From NCBI RefSeq assembly GCF_003641185.1, contig NZ_CP032757.1, positions 744,001 through 808,000 on the forward strand: a DNA stretch of 64,000 nucleotides, read 5' to 3'. This document shows, piece by piece, positions 18,834 to 28,485 of the stretch. Numbering within the stretch: the stretch's first letter is position 1; each line of letters starts with the position of its first letter. Made by a program: the position numbers and the translations under genes. The notes beneath the pieces are model-generated. The model made no database searches, was not told the DNA's origin, and saw nothing but the letters and a program-made list of their open reading frames with translations. This DNA comes from Lactiplantibacillus pentosus. GTDB lineage: Bacteria > Bacillota > Bacilli > Lactobacillales > Lactobacillaceae.

Positions 18834-19739
18834 ATGAAAAAAGCACTGACACTCGGCGCATTGGCAGTAACGATGACCGTTTTACTAGCCGGTTGCGGCA
18901 GTAGCTCAGCTACGAGCACGAAGAACACGAGTAGTAGTGGTAGTGGCAGCTCAAAAACAACCAAGATTGTGGCAACCGGATCAACCGCGTTACAACCACT
19001 GGTCGAACAAGCTGGCCAAGCTTACCAAAATGAACATGCCAACGTGACGATCAACGTTCAAGGTGGTGGTTCCGGTGCCGGCCTTAGCCAAGTTGCTAAG
19101 GGCTCAGTTAATATTGGAAACTCAGACTTATTTGCACAAGAACAAAAAGGGTTAGACGCCAAAGGGTTAGTTGATCATAAAGTGGCCGTTGTGGGGATGG
19201 CACCTGTCGTTAATAAGGATGCCGGGGTCACGAATGTTTCTAAGCAAGAATTAGTTAAGATTTTCCAAGGCAAGATTACCAACTGGAAAGATGTCGGTGG
19301 TAAGGACGAAAAGATCACCGTTGTCAACCGGGCACAAGGTAGTGGGACGCGGGCAACGTTTGAAAAATGGGGCTTAGATAATGCCAAAGTGGCAACGAGC
19401 CAAGAACAAGATTCAAACGGGACGGTTCAAAAAATCGTCAGCACCACACCGGGGGCAATCAGTTACTTAGCGTTCTCATACGTTAAGTCTGATGTTCAAG
19501 CCTTAGCCATTGACAATGTTAAACCAACTGAAGCCAACGTTGCCACTAACAAGTGGAAGATCTGGGCATACGAACACATGTATACTAAGGGTCAACCAAC
19601 TGGCGAATTAAAGAACTTCTTGACGTACATGACGTCCAAGTCAGTTCAAGGCAGTTTGGTTAAGAAATTAGGTTACATTCCGTTGACTTCAATGAAAGTT
19701 GACCGGGGCCAATCAGGTGCCATTACTGATTTGAAATAA
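18834..19739 (+). CDS. pstS1: Phosphate-binding lipoprotein PstS (lone copy)
   Basis: High-affinity phosphate receptor of the Pst importer, 301 aa. Signal peptide with lipobox LLAGC (Cys21), a Ser/Thr/Gly-rich linker to residue 40, then the PstS domain: VATGSTALQPLV, NVQGGGSGAGLSQV and NRAQGSGTRATFEKW hold the phosphate-binding residues. It has its own PHO-box promoter and terminator and lies 13 kb from the pst transporter genes, which have a second pstS. A GAAGGGGAG site precedes the ATG at 18834. Confidence 0.94.
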   Translation: MKKALTLGALAVTMTVLLAGCGSSSATSTKNTSSSGSGSSKTTKIVATGSTALQPLVEQAGQAYQNEHANVTINVQGGGSGAGLSQVAKGSVNIGNSDLFAQEQKGLDAKGLVDHKVAVVGMAPVVNKDAGVTNVSKQELVKIFQGKITNWKDVGGKDEKITVVNRAQGSGTRATFEKWGLDNAKVATSQEQDSNGTVQKIVSTTPGAISYLAFSYVKSDVQALAIDNVKPTEANVATNKWKIWAYEHMYTKGQPTGELKNFLTYMTSKSVQGSLVKKLGYIPLTSMKVDRGQSGAITDLK

Positions 19740-19743
19740 CCGC

Positions 19744-19775
19744 AAAAAAGTCGAGCAAGTTGTGCTCGGCTTTTT
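19744..19775. terminator. Terminator after pstS1
   Basis: AAAAAGTCGAGC pairs with GCTCGGCTTTTT around a 7 nt loop. It could also stop the convergent gene ending at 19819. Confidence 0.88.
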
Positions 19776-19818
19776 GTGTATCCTAAATATGATCTAGCAG
19801 AACTACCGGTAATCCAGC

Positions 19819-20460
19819 TTAATCCTGAGATACCGGTACTTCCGCAAACTGTTCACCCTGTTCAGTGAAGGTCACTTGACCACTCAATAAATTAGTGATG
19901 GCCGTTTGCACCGCGGCTAACTCTGCTGCACTCACTGCGATCGTCTGGGTGACTTGAACGCCGTAATCGGTATTTAGTATGACCAGTTGGTTTTGCTGCA
20001 AGTAATAGTTCAACGCGTCGACGTTGCGGTAATCAAGAGCAATCGCCAGCCGCATCTGTAAAACCCGTTCGACTTTGCCACACGCTTCGATTGCAGCGGC
20101 CGGGGTCCCGTTGTAGGCGCGAATTAGGCCGCCAGCCCCCAGCTTGATCCCGCCAAAGTAGCGTGTCACGACCGCCAAAACATCGTGAACGTCGTTGGCT
20201 TTAAGGACTTCCAGAATTGGGGAGCCGGCCGTTCCTGAGGGTTCACCGTCATCACTCATCCGTTGAATGTGGTCGTCGTCGCCTAGCATGTAGGCAAAGC
20301 AATTATGGTTCGCCTTCGGGTTGGCAGCGCGGACCGCGGCAATTTTAGCCTGGGCGTCCTCCTCACTGGTAATGCGGTAAAGGTGTGCGATGAAGCGCGA
20401 TTTCTTGATGGTCTGTTCAAAGACCGTGTCTTGGGTAATGGTGTAATAGGGTTTCGTCAA
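19819..20460 (-). CDS. YigZ/IMPACT (UPF0029) family protein
   Basis: A 213 aa protein of the YigZ/YvyE family, related to the regulatory domain of eukaryotic IMPACT. The diagnostic segment ANHNCFAYMLGDDDHIQRMSDDGEPSGTAGSPIL runs from about residue 50 to 85, followed by VVTRYFGGIKLGAGGLIRAY (about 97-116). Roles proposed elsewhere concern translation; none is certain. It is divergent from comFA, an arrangement common in Bacilli, and the two share a 65 bp promoter region. Confidence 0.92.
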   Translation of the reverse strand: MTKPYYTITQDTVFEQTIKKSRFIAHLYRITSEEDAQAKIAAVRAANPKANHNCFAYMLGDDDHIQRMSDDGEPSGTAGSPILEVLKANDVHDVLAVVTRYFGGIKLGAGGLIRAYNGTPAAAIEACGKVERVLQMRLAIALDYRNVDALNYYLQQNQLVILNTDYGVQVTQTIAVSAAELAAVQTAITNLLSGQVTFTEQGEQFAEVPVSQD

Positions 20461-20525
20461 AATTATCGATTCCTTTCGTGGATTTCAGCATGATTTGCGT
20501 ATGTAATCTATAAAGGGGTGAAGAC

Positions 20526-21878
20526 GTGCAAGCACAAGAACTATATGGTCGGCAGTTAGCCTTATCCGCCGAGGCCGCGCGTGACTTACCGGCTGGCTGT
20601 CAAGTTTTGCCAGCGATGCAAGTGACGGCGACCCAGGTCCAGTGTCAACGCTGTGGCAGTCAGCTGGACCGCCAGCGCGCGCAATTACCGAACGAACAGT
20701 ATTATTGTTACCAATGTCTGAATCTAGGTCGTATCAGCACCCTCGTTAAACTCTATCATATGTCAGAACCGAATGCTTTTGCAACGGTCCCGACCTGTAC
20801 TTGGACTGGTCAGCTAACGGCTCAACAAGCCGCGTGTGCACAAATGATTCAAGAAAAGTTTGCCGCACGAGAACGACAATTATTGTGGGCGGTGACCGGT
20901 GCAGGGAAAACGGAAATGCTGTTTCCCGGGATCACTTGGGCCTTAGCACAACGGTGGCGCGTGGCCATTGCGTCACCGCGAGTCGATGTTTGTTTGGAAC
21001 TGGCGCCCCGATTGCGAGCAGCATTTGCGGATGCGCCAATTGCCGTGCTGCATGGCCGTGACCCGGAACCGTATCAATATACGCAACTGACGATTTGTAC
21101 GACCCATCAATTGTTACGTTTTCGCCACGCCTTTGATGTCCTGATTATTGATGAAGTTGACGCTTTTCCATTCGCAGCTAATCCGCGCTTGGCATTTGCA
21201 GTCAAGCAAGCGCTCAAACCAGATGGCGCACTACTGTATTTAACGGCGACCCCTAGTCCGGCGCTGTTACGGCAAGTTCGACGAGGACAGTTAGCGATTA
21301 GTTATTTGCCATTACGGTTTCATCAACACTTACTGCCGACGATTACGGTGCGATTGCAGCCCAACTGGCCCCAGTTACTAGCACACGGCAAGTTGCCGCG
21401 GTGCCTAATTCAACGGTTACGGCAGTATCAGACGCGGCACCAACGCTTTTTGTTATTTGTGGCGCGAATCGAACAGTTGGCGCCCGTGCATCATCTGCTC
21501 CAACAGTTATTTCCGCAAATGGCGGGGCAGACGGTACATTCGGCGGACCCAGACCGGTTGACGAAGGTCCAGCAGATGCGAGATAAAGCCGTTCAATACT
21601 TAATTACGACAACGATTCTGGAGCGCGGCGTGACACTGCCGGGAATCGATGTCATTGTCTTAGGTGCGGATGATGCCGTGTTTTCGACGGCGGCGCTGGT
21701 GCAGATTGCGGGCCGGGTCGGTCGTAGCAAGGCACAACCAACTGGACTAGTCTGGTTTATTTGTCAGCAGCATGGCCGTAACATTAAGCAAGCACAGCGT
21801 CAGATTCGTACCGTCAATCGAAAGGGGCGAGCATTGCGTGCCAGCATGCCTATTGTGTCAAAGTCAGATTCAGATTAA
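20526..21878 (+). CDS. comFA: Competence DNA helicase/translocase ComFA
   Basis: Superfamily-2 ATPase that helps pull single-stranded DNA into the cell during transformation. The 450 aa product has a four-cysteine zinc finger (QCQRCGSQ...YYCYQCLNLG, about residues 37-65), Walker A AVTGAGKTEM, Walker B IIDEVDAF, motif III LTATPS and motif VI QIAGRVGRS. The start is GTG at 20526 behind AAAGGGG. The downstream comFC frame begins within its last 41 bp. The gene looks intact, although lactobacilli are not usually seen to be competent. Confidence 0.94.
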   Translation: MQAQELYGRQLALSAEAARDLPAGCQVLPAMQVTATQVQCQRCGSQLDRQRAQLPNEQYYCYQCLNLGRISTLVKLYHMSEPNAFATVPTCTWTGQLTAQQAACAQMIQEKFAARERQLLWAVTGAGKTEMLFPGITWALAQRWRVAIASPRVDVCLELAPRLRAAFADAPIAVLHGRDPEPYQYTQLTICTTHQLLRFRHAFDVLIIDEVDAFPFAANPRLAFAVKQALKPDGALLYLTATPSPALLRQVRRGQLAISYLPLRFHQHLLPTITVRLQPNWPQLLAHGKLPRCLIQRLRQYQTRHQRFLLFVARIEQLAPVHHLLQQLFPQMAGQTVHSADPDRLTKVQQMRDKAVQYLITTTILERGVTLPGIDVIVLGADDAVFSTAALVQIAGRVGRSKAQPTGLVWFICQQHGRNIKQAQRQIRTVNRKGRALRASMPIVSKSDSD

Positions 21879-22524
21879 GTTAACCTTGCCGTGGTTATTA
21901 AGCTGGCAACCCATGCGCCGCCCAGTGGTTTGTGACCGTTGCTGGCAACGCTTTGAGTCGATCAAGCGTCTCCATGCTTGTCCAGGTTGTGGGCGCGCAC
22001 AAGACCAACCGACGCAATGTCTCGATTGTGCCCGCTGGCCGACATTAGCTGGTTTTCATAACGAAGCCCTATTTCGTTACAATGAGGCGATGCAAACTTA
22101 TTTTCATCAGTATAAATTCAGCGGCGACTATCAATTGCGACAGGTGTTTGCGACGGTGTTTCAACAAGCTGTTTGCCAGCGCATCGCCCACACCGCAGCA
22201 ATAGTTGTGACGATTCCTGTCACGCTCGCGACGATGCAGACCCGGGGATTCAACCAAGTGAGTGGGTGGATACCCACGATTGAAACGGCGGCAGTACTGA
22301 CGACTCAAGCGACGACTAAGTTAGTGCCGCAGTCCAAAAAAGACCGGCACGCGCGGTTGCTGACGCCCCAACCGTTTAAATTAACCACGCCGACAGATAT
22401 TACCGGTCAGTCGATTTTAATTGTCGATGATATTTATACGACGGGCCGCACGATTCGGCATGCGGCCAGCCTGCTTTTAGAAAACGGTGCCAAGAGCGTG
22501 ACAGGGCTGACCCTCGCCCGTTAA
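21838..22524 (+). CDS. comFC: ComF-family phosphoribosyltransferase-like protein ComFC
   Basis: Partner of ComFA in late DNA uptake. The 228 aa product has an N-terminal zinc-finger region (CLLC...CDRCW...CPGCGRA...CLDC, residues about 4-60) and a C-terminal phosphoribosyltransferase-like domain with the PRPP loop ILIVDDIYTTGRTIRHA (about 193-209). GTG at 21838 is chosen: an AAGGGG site lies about 10 nt upstream and the product then begins just before the first CxxC. It overlaps comFA by 41 bp, so coupling is likely. Confidence 0.9.
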   Translation: MPACLLCQSQIQIKLTLPWLLSWQPMRRPVVCDRCWQRFESIKRLHACPGCGRAQDQPTQCLDCARWPTLAGFHNEALFRYNEAMQTYFHQYKFSGDYQLRQVFATVFQQAVCQRIAHTAAIVVTIPVTLATMQTRGFNQVSGWIPTIETAAVLTTQATTKLVPQSKKDRHARLLTPQPFKLTTPTDITGQSILIVDDIYTTGRTIRHAASLLLENGAKSVTGLTLAR

Positions 22525-22548
22525 TTTCGGTGGAAAGTGCCGTTTGGA

Positions 22549-22657
22549 TTGTTTATTGTAGCGCTTTCTATTATAATGAAATTAAGCAAAGTAATTAGAG
22601 AGTGGTCCTTTAATTACTTTGGGTACACAGTAATGTGTGTGAAGGGAGAGAAGATCT
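22549..22657 (+). promoter_or_regulatory. hpf promoter with cre-like site and leader hairpin
   Basis: TTGTTT (22549-22554), 17 bp, TATAAT (22572-22577). Between the hexamers lies TGTAGCGCTTTCTA (22557-22570), which resembles a catabolite-responsive element but is imperfect on the left. The leader has AAAGTAATTA (22588-22597) paired with TAATTACTTT (22611-22620), a 10 bp hairpin with no T tail. Confidence 0.6.
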
Positions 22658-23224
22658 ATGCTAAATTTTAATATTCGCGGTGAAAATATCGAAGTGACCC
22701 AAGCAATTCGGGACTACGTTCAAAAACGGGTGGGCAAGTTACAGAAGTACTTTGACAATAATGTTGACTCAATTGCCCATGTCAACTTAAAAGTTCACCC
22801 AGACAAGACGGCTAAAGTCGAAGTCACTATTCCACTTCCCTATTTAGTTCTCCGGGCAGAAGAAACTTCTCCTGATATGTATGCGAGCGTTGATTTGGTG
22901 ACCGACAAGTTGGAACGCCAAATCCGTAAGTATAAAACTAAGGTCAACCGTAAGTCCCGTGAAAAGGGCTACAAAGCGATTGACTTTGCAGCGACTGATG
23001 AAACAGTTGCCGCTGCCGACAATGATCAGGACGATAAGTTAGACGTTGTACGCACGAAACGCGTGGCTTTAAAGCCAATGGATAATGAAGAAGCAATTCT
23101 GCAAATGGATATGCTCGGCCATGACTTCTTTATCTACGAAGATGCGGAAACCGACGCAATTAATATCGTCTATCGGCGTAACGATGGCCGTTATGGTTTG
23201 ATTGAAACCGACGACAATCACTAA
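22658..23224 (+). CDS. hpf: Long-form ribosome hibernation promoting factor
   Basis: Binds idle 30S subunits and drives 100S dimer formation in stationary phase or stress. The 188 aa product has the S30AE domain (MLNFNIRGENIEVTQAIRDYV to about residue 105) and a C-terminal dimerisation domain (VVRTKRVALKPMDNEEAILQMDMLGHDFFIY, about 128-160), so it is the long form usual in Firmicutes. GAAGGGAGAG precedes the ATG. Monocistronic, with a sigma-A promoter that may be catabolite-controlled. Confidence 0.96.
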   Translation: MLNFNIRGENIEVTQAIRDYVQKRVGKLQKYFDNNVDSIAHVNLKVHPDKTAKVEVTIPLPYLVLRAEETSPDMYASVDLVTDKLERQIRKYKTKVNRKSREKGYKAIDFAATDETVAAADNDQDDKLDVVRTKRVALKPMDNEEAILQMDMLGHDFFIYEDAETDAINIVYRRNDGRYGLIETDDNH

Positions 23225-23245
23225 ATTTTGAAACGTAACTAACGA

Positions 23246-23276
23246 GGACTGGTCAGTTGACCAGTTCTTTATTTTT
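23246..23276 (+). terminator. Terminator after hpf
   Basis: GGACTGGTCA and TGACCAGTTC form a near-perfect stem with a 2 nt loop, followed by TTTATTTTT. Confidence 0.85.
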
Positions 23277-23540
23277 GACCATGGAAGTCAGTTAGGGGCA
23301 GATGTTCGGTTAAGAAATGCTGTCCGACTGAATTAAAGAACCCGGGTCAGCGATTGGGAATATGGGGTTAAAGACTAATATTTAGTTAAGGATGTAAATA
23401 AAACGGCTGACGGTATCGGTTACATAGGGGCCCGTGGTTTTCATTACTAGTAAATAATGGTAAAATGACAGATGGTATTTTATTTTGAAATGGACAATTG
23501 AAATTAAAATTTAGATTAATTATTTGGAGAGGATACGTAA
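23277..23540 (+). other. Leader region upstream of secA
   Basis: No gene seen. A weak promoter candidate is TTTTCA (23438-23443), 17 bp, TAAAAT (23461-23466). A GGAGAGG site lies just ahead of the secA start. Confidence 0.4.
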
Positions 23541-25904
23541 ATGGCCAACATTTTAAAACGCTGGGTTGAAAGCGACAAGCGGACTATTCGGCGTCTGGAT
23601 AAGATTGCTAATAAAGTTGAAGCTTATGCTGACGAATACGCCAAGTTAAGTGATGCTGACTTGCAAGCGAAGACCCCAGAATTTCGTGAACGTTACAAGG
23701 AGGGCGAATCGTTAGACGATTTGTTGCCAGAAGCATTTGCTACGGCGCGTGAAGGTGCTAAACGGGTGCTGGGACTTTACCCGTTCCACGTTCAAATCCT
23801 CGGTGGGATCGTGTTGCATCAAGGTGACATTGCCGAAATGAAGACTGGTGAAGGGAAGACCTTAACGGCCACCATGCCAGTCTATTTGAACGCCATCTCT
23901 GGTAAAGGGGTGCACGTTGTTACGGTTAACGAATATTTGTCAGCTCGTGACGCGACCGAAATGGGTGAGCTCTATAACTGGTTAGGCATGAGTGTCGGCA
24001 TTAACGGTGCTGAAAAGTCACCAGAAGAAAAGCGGGCTGCCTATAACGCAGACATTACTTATTCAACCAATGGTGAAATCGGGTTTGATTACTTACGTGA
24101 TAACATGGTGGTTTACCGTGAAGACATGGTACAACGCCCATTGAACTTCGCGATTATTGATGAAGTTGACTCCATCCTGATCGATGAGGCGCGGACGCCG
24201 TTGATTATTTCTGGTCAGTCAGAAGGGACGACTGGGATGTACAAACGGGCGGACCGGTTTGCCAAGACGTTGACTAAGGATGAAGATTACAAAGTCGACC
24301 TCGAATCCAAGACGGTTGCGTTATTGGACGAAGGGATTCGAAAAGCAGAAAAGTATTTCGGTTTAAAGAACTTGTATGATACTGACAACACGGCTTTGAA
24401 CCATTACTTGGACGAAGCCTTACGGGCCAACTACATCATGCTCAAGGATAAGGACTACGTGATTTCTGACGGTGAAGCGTTAATCGTTGATTCCTTTACG
24501 GGTCGGATCATGGATGGTCGGCGTTTCTCTGACGGGTTACACCAAGCGATTGAAGCGAAGGAACACGTTGAGATTCAAGAAGAGACCAAGACCATGGCCA
24601 ACATCACTTATCAAAACTTATTCCGGATGTACAAGAAGCTTTCCGGGATGACTGGGACGGCCAAGACGGAACAAGAAGAATTCCGTGAAATTTACAACAT
24701 GGAAGTTATTACGATTCCAACAAACCGGCCAATGATTCGTGATGACCGTTCTGATTTACTGTACCCAACGTTACAAAGTAAATTTAACGCGGTTGTTAAA
24801 GAAATCAAGGAACTCCACGAAAAGGGCCAACCAATGCTAATTGGGACCGTTGCCGTGGAAACATCAGAATATTTATCACACCGTTTGGATGAAGAAAATA
24901 TTCCGCACGTGGTCTTGAACGCCAAGAACCATGCCAAGGAAGCCGATATCGTTGCCAATGCCGGTCAACGCGGCGCCGTCACGATTGCCACCAACATGGC
25001 TGGTCGTGGGACGGATATCAAGTTAGGACCGGGTGTCAAAGAAGTCGGTGGGTTAGCCGTTATTGGGACCGAACGTCATGAATCACGGCGGATCGATAAC
25101 CAATTACGGGGCCGTGCCGGTCGTCAAGGTGATCCTGGGATGTCACAATTCTACCTATCACTTGAAGATGATTTGATGTTGCGGTTCGGTTCTGAACGAA
25201 TCAAGAACTTCTTGCAACGGATGAACGTGGAAGATGACGACGCTGTGATCCAGTCACGGATGATTACGCGTCAAGTTGAATCTGCGCAGAAACGGGTCGA
25301 AGGGAACAACTACGACTCACGTAAAAACGTGCTGCAATATGATGACGTCATGCGGGCCCAACGTGAAGTGATTTACGGGGAACGTCAACAAGTGATCATG
25401 GAAGAAAAATCCTTGAAGCCAGTGATTATGCCAATGATCAAACGGACCGTCGAACGCACTGTTCAATTGCATATGCAAGGCGATGAAAAGGATTGGGACC
25501 TTGGTGCCGTGGTTGACTTTGCACAAGCGGCCATGGTCAAGGAAGATTCCATCAGCGTCGATGACCTGAAAGGCAAGTCACCAGCTGAAGTTGAGGATTA
25601 CTTGATGAAGCGGGTCGACGAAGTTTACGATGCTAAGACGAAGCAATTATATGATGCTGGTCAAATGCTTGAATTTGAAAAGGTCGTTTTATTACGAGTG
25701 GTCGATTCACATTGGACAGATCATATTGATTCAATGGACCAATTACGGCAATCAATTGGGTTGCGTGGTTACGGTCAGTTGAACCCATTAGTTGAATACC
25801 AACGTGACGGTTATCAGATGTTTGAAGAAATGGTCGCCGATATTGATTACGATACGACACGTCTCTTCATGAAGTCAGAAATTCGCCAAAATATTCAGCG
25901 TTAA
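23541..25904 (+). CDS. secA: Preprotein translocase ATPase SecA
   Basis: Motor that pushes secreted proteins through SecYEG. The 787 aa product has Walker [13 protein letters not shown] (about residues 100-111), Walker [18 protein letters not shown] (about 206-222), the preprotein cross-linking domain, [11 protein letters not shown] and [11 protein letters not shown] of the second ATPase half. It ends at SEIRQNIQR without the C-terminal cysteine-rich zinc segment found in many SecA proteins, a shortening I believe is usual in lactobacilli. prfB follows 104 bp later, the usual order in Firmicutes. Confidence 0.98.
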   Translation: MANILKRWVESDKRTIRRLDKIANKVEAYADEYAKLSDADLQAKTPEFRERYKEGESLDDLLPEAFATAREGAKRVLGLYPFHVQILGGIVLHQGDIAEMKTGEGKTLTATMPVYLNAISGKGVHVVTVNEYLSARDATEMGELYNWLGMSVGINGAEKSPEEKRAAYNADITYSTNGEIGFDYLRDNMVVYREDMVQRPLNFAIIDEVDSILIDEARTPLIISGQSEGTTGMYKRADRFAKTLTKDEDYKVDLESKTVALLDEGIRKAEKYFGLKNLYDTDNTALNHYLDEALRANYIMLKDKDYVISDGEALIVDSFTGRIMDGRRFSDGLHQAIEAKEHVEIQEETKTMANITYQNLFRMYKKLSGMTGTAKTEQEEFREIYNMEVITIPTNRPMIRDDRSDLLYPTLQSKFNAVVKEIKELHEKGQPMLIGTVAVETSEYLSHRLDEENIPHVVLNAKNHAKEADIVANAGQRGAVTIATNMAGRGTDIKLGPGVKEVGGLAVIGTERHESRRIDNQLRGRAGRQGDPGMSQFYLSLEDDLMLRFGSERIKNFLQRMNVEDDDAVIQSRMITRQVESAQKRVEGNNYDSRKNVLQYDDVMRAQREVIYGERQQVIMEEKSLKPVIMPMIKRTVERTVQLHMQGDEKDWDLGAVVDFAQAAMVKEDSISVDDLKGKSPAEVEDYLMKRVDEVYDAKTKQLYDAGQMLEFEKVVLLRVVDSHWTDHIDSMDQLRQSIGLRGYGQLNPLVEYQRDGYQMFEEMVADIDYDTTRLFMKSEIRQNIQR

Positions 25905-25921
25905 GATTAAGGTTAACGAAA

Positions 25922-25954
25922 GCGAGTCTGAGACTGAGGTCTTGGGCTCGTTTT
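25922..25954 (+). terminator. Probable weak terminator between secA and prfB
   Basis: GCGAGTCTGAGAC can pair with GTCTTGGGCTCG using several G-T pairs, followed by T4. Some read-through into prfB is likely. Confidence 0.55.
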
Positions 25955-26008
25955 ACGATTGCAAACGATATTAAATAAATAATAAATAAGTTGAAAGAAG
26001 GGTTCTTT

Positions 26009-27125
26009 GTGGAATTAAGTGAATATAAACACCTGATCACGGAAATGCAAAGTGCTGTCGACGACTTTAGGGGGTCGCTTTGACTTAGATGCGTTGAACG
26101 AAAGCATCCAAGAAAACGAAGCCCGAATGGCCGAACCAGGGTTTTGGGATGACCAGGCTGCGGCGCAAAAAGTCATTGACGATAATAATGCGTTAAAGAG
26201 TAAGTATGAGACGTTCAAACAATTGTCTGATGAGGTCGGCGACTTAGCGGTGGCGTACGAGTTACTTAGCGAGGAGCCAGATGCTGAGATGCAAGCTGAG
26301 TTCGAAACGGACTTCAAGCATGCCGAACATGATTTACAACAGTACCGCCTCAGTTTGCTATTAGATGGCCCGTATGACCGTAATAATGCAATTCTGGAAA
26401 TCCATCCCGGTGCTGGTGGAACGGAATCACAGGACTGGGGATCGATGTTGCTGCGGATGTACACGCGTTGGGCCGCTAGTCATGATTTCAAAGTCGAAAC
26501 GGTCGATTATCAAGCGGGTGATGAAGCTGGTATCAAGAGTGTCACGTTACTCATTAGTGGACATAATGCGTACGGTTATTTGCGCTCCGAAAAAGGCGTG
26601 CACCGGTTAGTCCGGATCTCGCCGTTTGACGCAGCTGGACGGCGGCATACGTCCTTTGCCAGTGTCGACGTGATGCCGGAACTAGACGATACGGTCGATA
26701 TCGATGTGCGGCCAGAAGATCTGAAAATCGACGTTTATCGGGCGAGCGGGGCTGGGGGTCAGCACGTTAACAAGACCTCTTCAGCCGTTCGAATCACGCA
26801 TATTCCGACTGGAATCGTGGTGGCTAGTCAGGCACAACGGTCTCAATTGCAGAACCGGCAAACGGCCCTTAATATGTTGCGGGCCAAGTTGTATGAGCGT
26901 GAAGAAGAGAAGAAAGCCAAAGAACGCGCAGCGATTCAGGGTGAACAGATGGACATTGGTTGGGGCTCACAGATTCGCTCCTACGTCTTCCATCCGTACA
27001 CCATGGTGAAAGACCACCGGACCAATTACGAGTCCCATGATGGTCAAGCCGTGATGGATGGCGACCTTGATCCGTTCATGGACGCCTATTTACAATGGAA
27101 ATTAGCGCAACGGAACCCCCAATAA
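26009..27125 (+). CDS. prfB: Peptide chain release factor 2 (programmed +1 frameshift)
   Basis: Releases peptides at UGA and UAA codons. Translation starts at GTG 26009 and runs 24 codons to CTT, then meets an in-frame TGA at 26081-26083. A +1 slip continues as GAC TTA GAT to the stop at 27125, giving 371 aa. The slip site has the standard parts: internal Shine-Dalgarno AGGGGG (26069-26074), 3 nt, CTT-TGA-C. The main frame carries the RF2 domains, with the GGQ motif in [13 protein letters not shown]. This is the normal autoregulatory arrangement, so the gene is not broken. Confidence 0.97.
26069..26084 (+). promoter_or_regulatory. prfB programmed frameshift signal
   Basis: AGGGGG, TCG, CTT, TGA, C: internal Shine-Dalgarno, slippery CTT in the P site and a slowly read UGA. 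Low RF2 favours the +1 shift. Confidence 0.95.
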
Positions 27126-27134
27126 TGATGGGGT

Positions 27135-27181
27135 AATACTAAGGTGACCTATCGTTGTGTAGGTCGTCTTAGTATTTTTTT
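27135..27181 (+). terminator. Terminator after prfB
   Basis: AATACTAAG-GT-GACCTA pairs with TAGGTC-GT-CTTAGTATT around an 8 nt loop, with a T7 tail. Confidence 0.9.
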
Positions 27182-27248
27182 GGCTAAAAGTCTTATAATA
27201 TAGAAATATTAATGCGGTAATAGCAAGGCTGACCAGTTTGAAACGGCG

Positions 27249-27277
27249 TTGGTCTACACCGGTAAAAATGCTATACT
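27249..27277 (+). promoter_or_regulatory. Promoter of the PDZ-phoP-phoR operon
   Basis: TTGGTC (27249-27254), 17 bp, extended -10 TGC-TATACT (27272-27277). No TTTACA array is seen here. Confidence 0.65.
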
Positions 27278-27309
27278 AACTTCAGAGTTTAACGTTAGGG
27301 GTCACGCAC

Positions 27310-28485
27310 ATGCAGGTATTGAAGATATTCGAATTGTTCCTTTTACAGCCACTCGTTTGGATTGGTTTACTGCGCAGCTATTTAACCGCCAAACGCCGAG
27401 TCACCTATGAACGCCAAAATTTTCATAGCGCCATCAATTCACAATTGGTCGAGGTCCGGCACTTTTTCATGGACGGCTGCTTATTGGGAATTTTAATGAC
27501 CATCATTAGTTTGGCACTCGGGTTAGTGGTCTCACCAGTCTGGGTCGTCCTGTATGAGGCACTTGCGACCATTAGTCTGATTATTCTGCCGGGAATGCTA
27601 GTTCCGGTGACGGTCTTTGGCTTGAGTTGGTTGGGATACTGGCTCATGAGCCCCCAATTGACAACAGTTGGTGGAATTTTGCAACAGCACGGCATTTCAA
27701 CGACGAGCATGAGTGGCAACTTGGTCGTTAATGGCTTGATGTTATTAGCCGTTGTTTTGGGGACGACGGCATTACTGCTACGTTGGCATGACCATCAAGG
27801 CCGCTCACCGAAGTTGCAGCCGGATCAGCGTGGTAAACGGCTGGTTCGTTACCAATGGCAGCAACTATTAGTCTTACCGGTTGGTGTGTTGATTCCAGGA
27901 GATTGGATTCATGCGACGCTTAGCTGGTGGCCGGTATTCACGGTTGGCGAGCGGTCATTTAGTATTATATTATTGCCATTATTAGTAGGTGCCAGTGCGC
28001 GGGTTTACAAGCAGTTGCCCCAAATTGCGTGGCGCCAACTCGCGACCCGCTTGGGGGGTGTCGCGGTGGTCAGCGTGATTCTCGCCATTGTGGCCCGCTT
28101 TGCAGTACTCAGTCCACAGTGGTTGCTGGGGCTATTAGCATTCGTAGTCGTGTTGACTTGGGTTGTGATGATTCAACATCGATTTGATGATCGGCATCAG
28201 CAATTGCGTTTCTCTGATACTGAACAGGGCGTGCGTGTGATTGGTCTCAGACCGAATACACCTGCAGATAAGTTGAATCTAGACTTAGGCGACGTGATTC
28301 TGGAATGTAATCGCCAACCGGTCAACACAGAAGCGGAGTTTTATGCTGCGCTATTGAAAAGCCCAACCTATGTCCATTTAAAAGTACGTAACCGACAACA
28401 AGAATTGATTATTACCGAAACGGCGATTTATAATGGCGCCCCACACGAGTTAGGAATTGTGTTATTCACTGATCAGGAGGATTAA
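27310..28485 (+). CDS. Multi-pass membrane protein with C-terminal PDZ domain
   Basis: A 391 aa protein with about eight hydrophobic segments in residues 50-295, then a cytosolic or surface PDZ domain (RVIGLRPNTPADKLNLDLGDVILECNRQPV, about 312-342). The layout recalls B. subtilis MinJ/SwrAB, which lies near the secA-prfB-ftsEX region there and recruits division proteins; ftsEX are absent here. Its stop codon shares a base with the phoP start (TAATG), so it is made together with the PhoPR sensor system, and it might instead modulate PhoR. Function is inferred, not shown. Confidence 0.75.
   Translation: MQVLKIFELFLLQPLVWIGLLRSYLTAKRRVTYERQNFHSAINSQLVEVRHFFMDGCLLGILMTIISLALGLVVSPVWVVLYEALATISLIILPGMLVPVTVFGLSWLGYWLMSPQLTTVGGILQQHGISTTSMSGNLVVNGLMLLAVVLGTTALLLRWHDHQGRSPKLQPDQRGKRLVRYQWQQLLVLPVGVLIPGDWIHATLSWWPVFTVGERSFSIILLPLLVGASARVYKQLPQIAWRQLATRLGGVAVVSVILAIVARFAVLSPQWLLGLLAFVVVLTWVVMIQHRFDDRHQQLRFSDTEQGVRVIGLRPNTPADKLNLDLGDVILECNRQPVNTEAEFYAALLKSPTYVHLKVRNRQQELIITETAIYNGAPHELGIVLFTDQED

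Noticed and set aside
26052..26081. Reading prfB as a 357 aa gene starting in the downstream frame
   Set aside because: The standard RF2 slip site and a 24-codon upstream segment from GTG 26009 with a ribosome site show programmed frameshifting instead.
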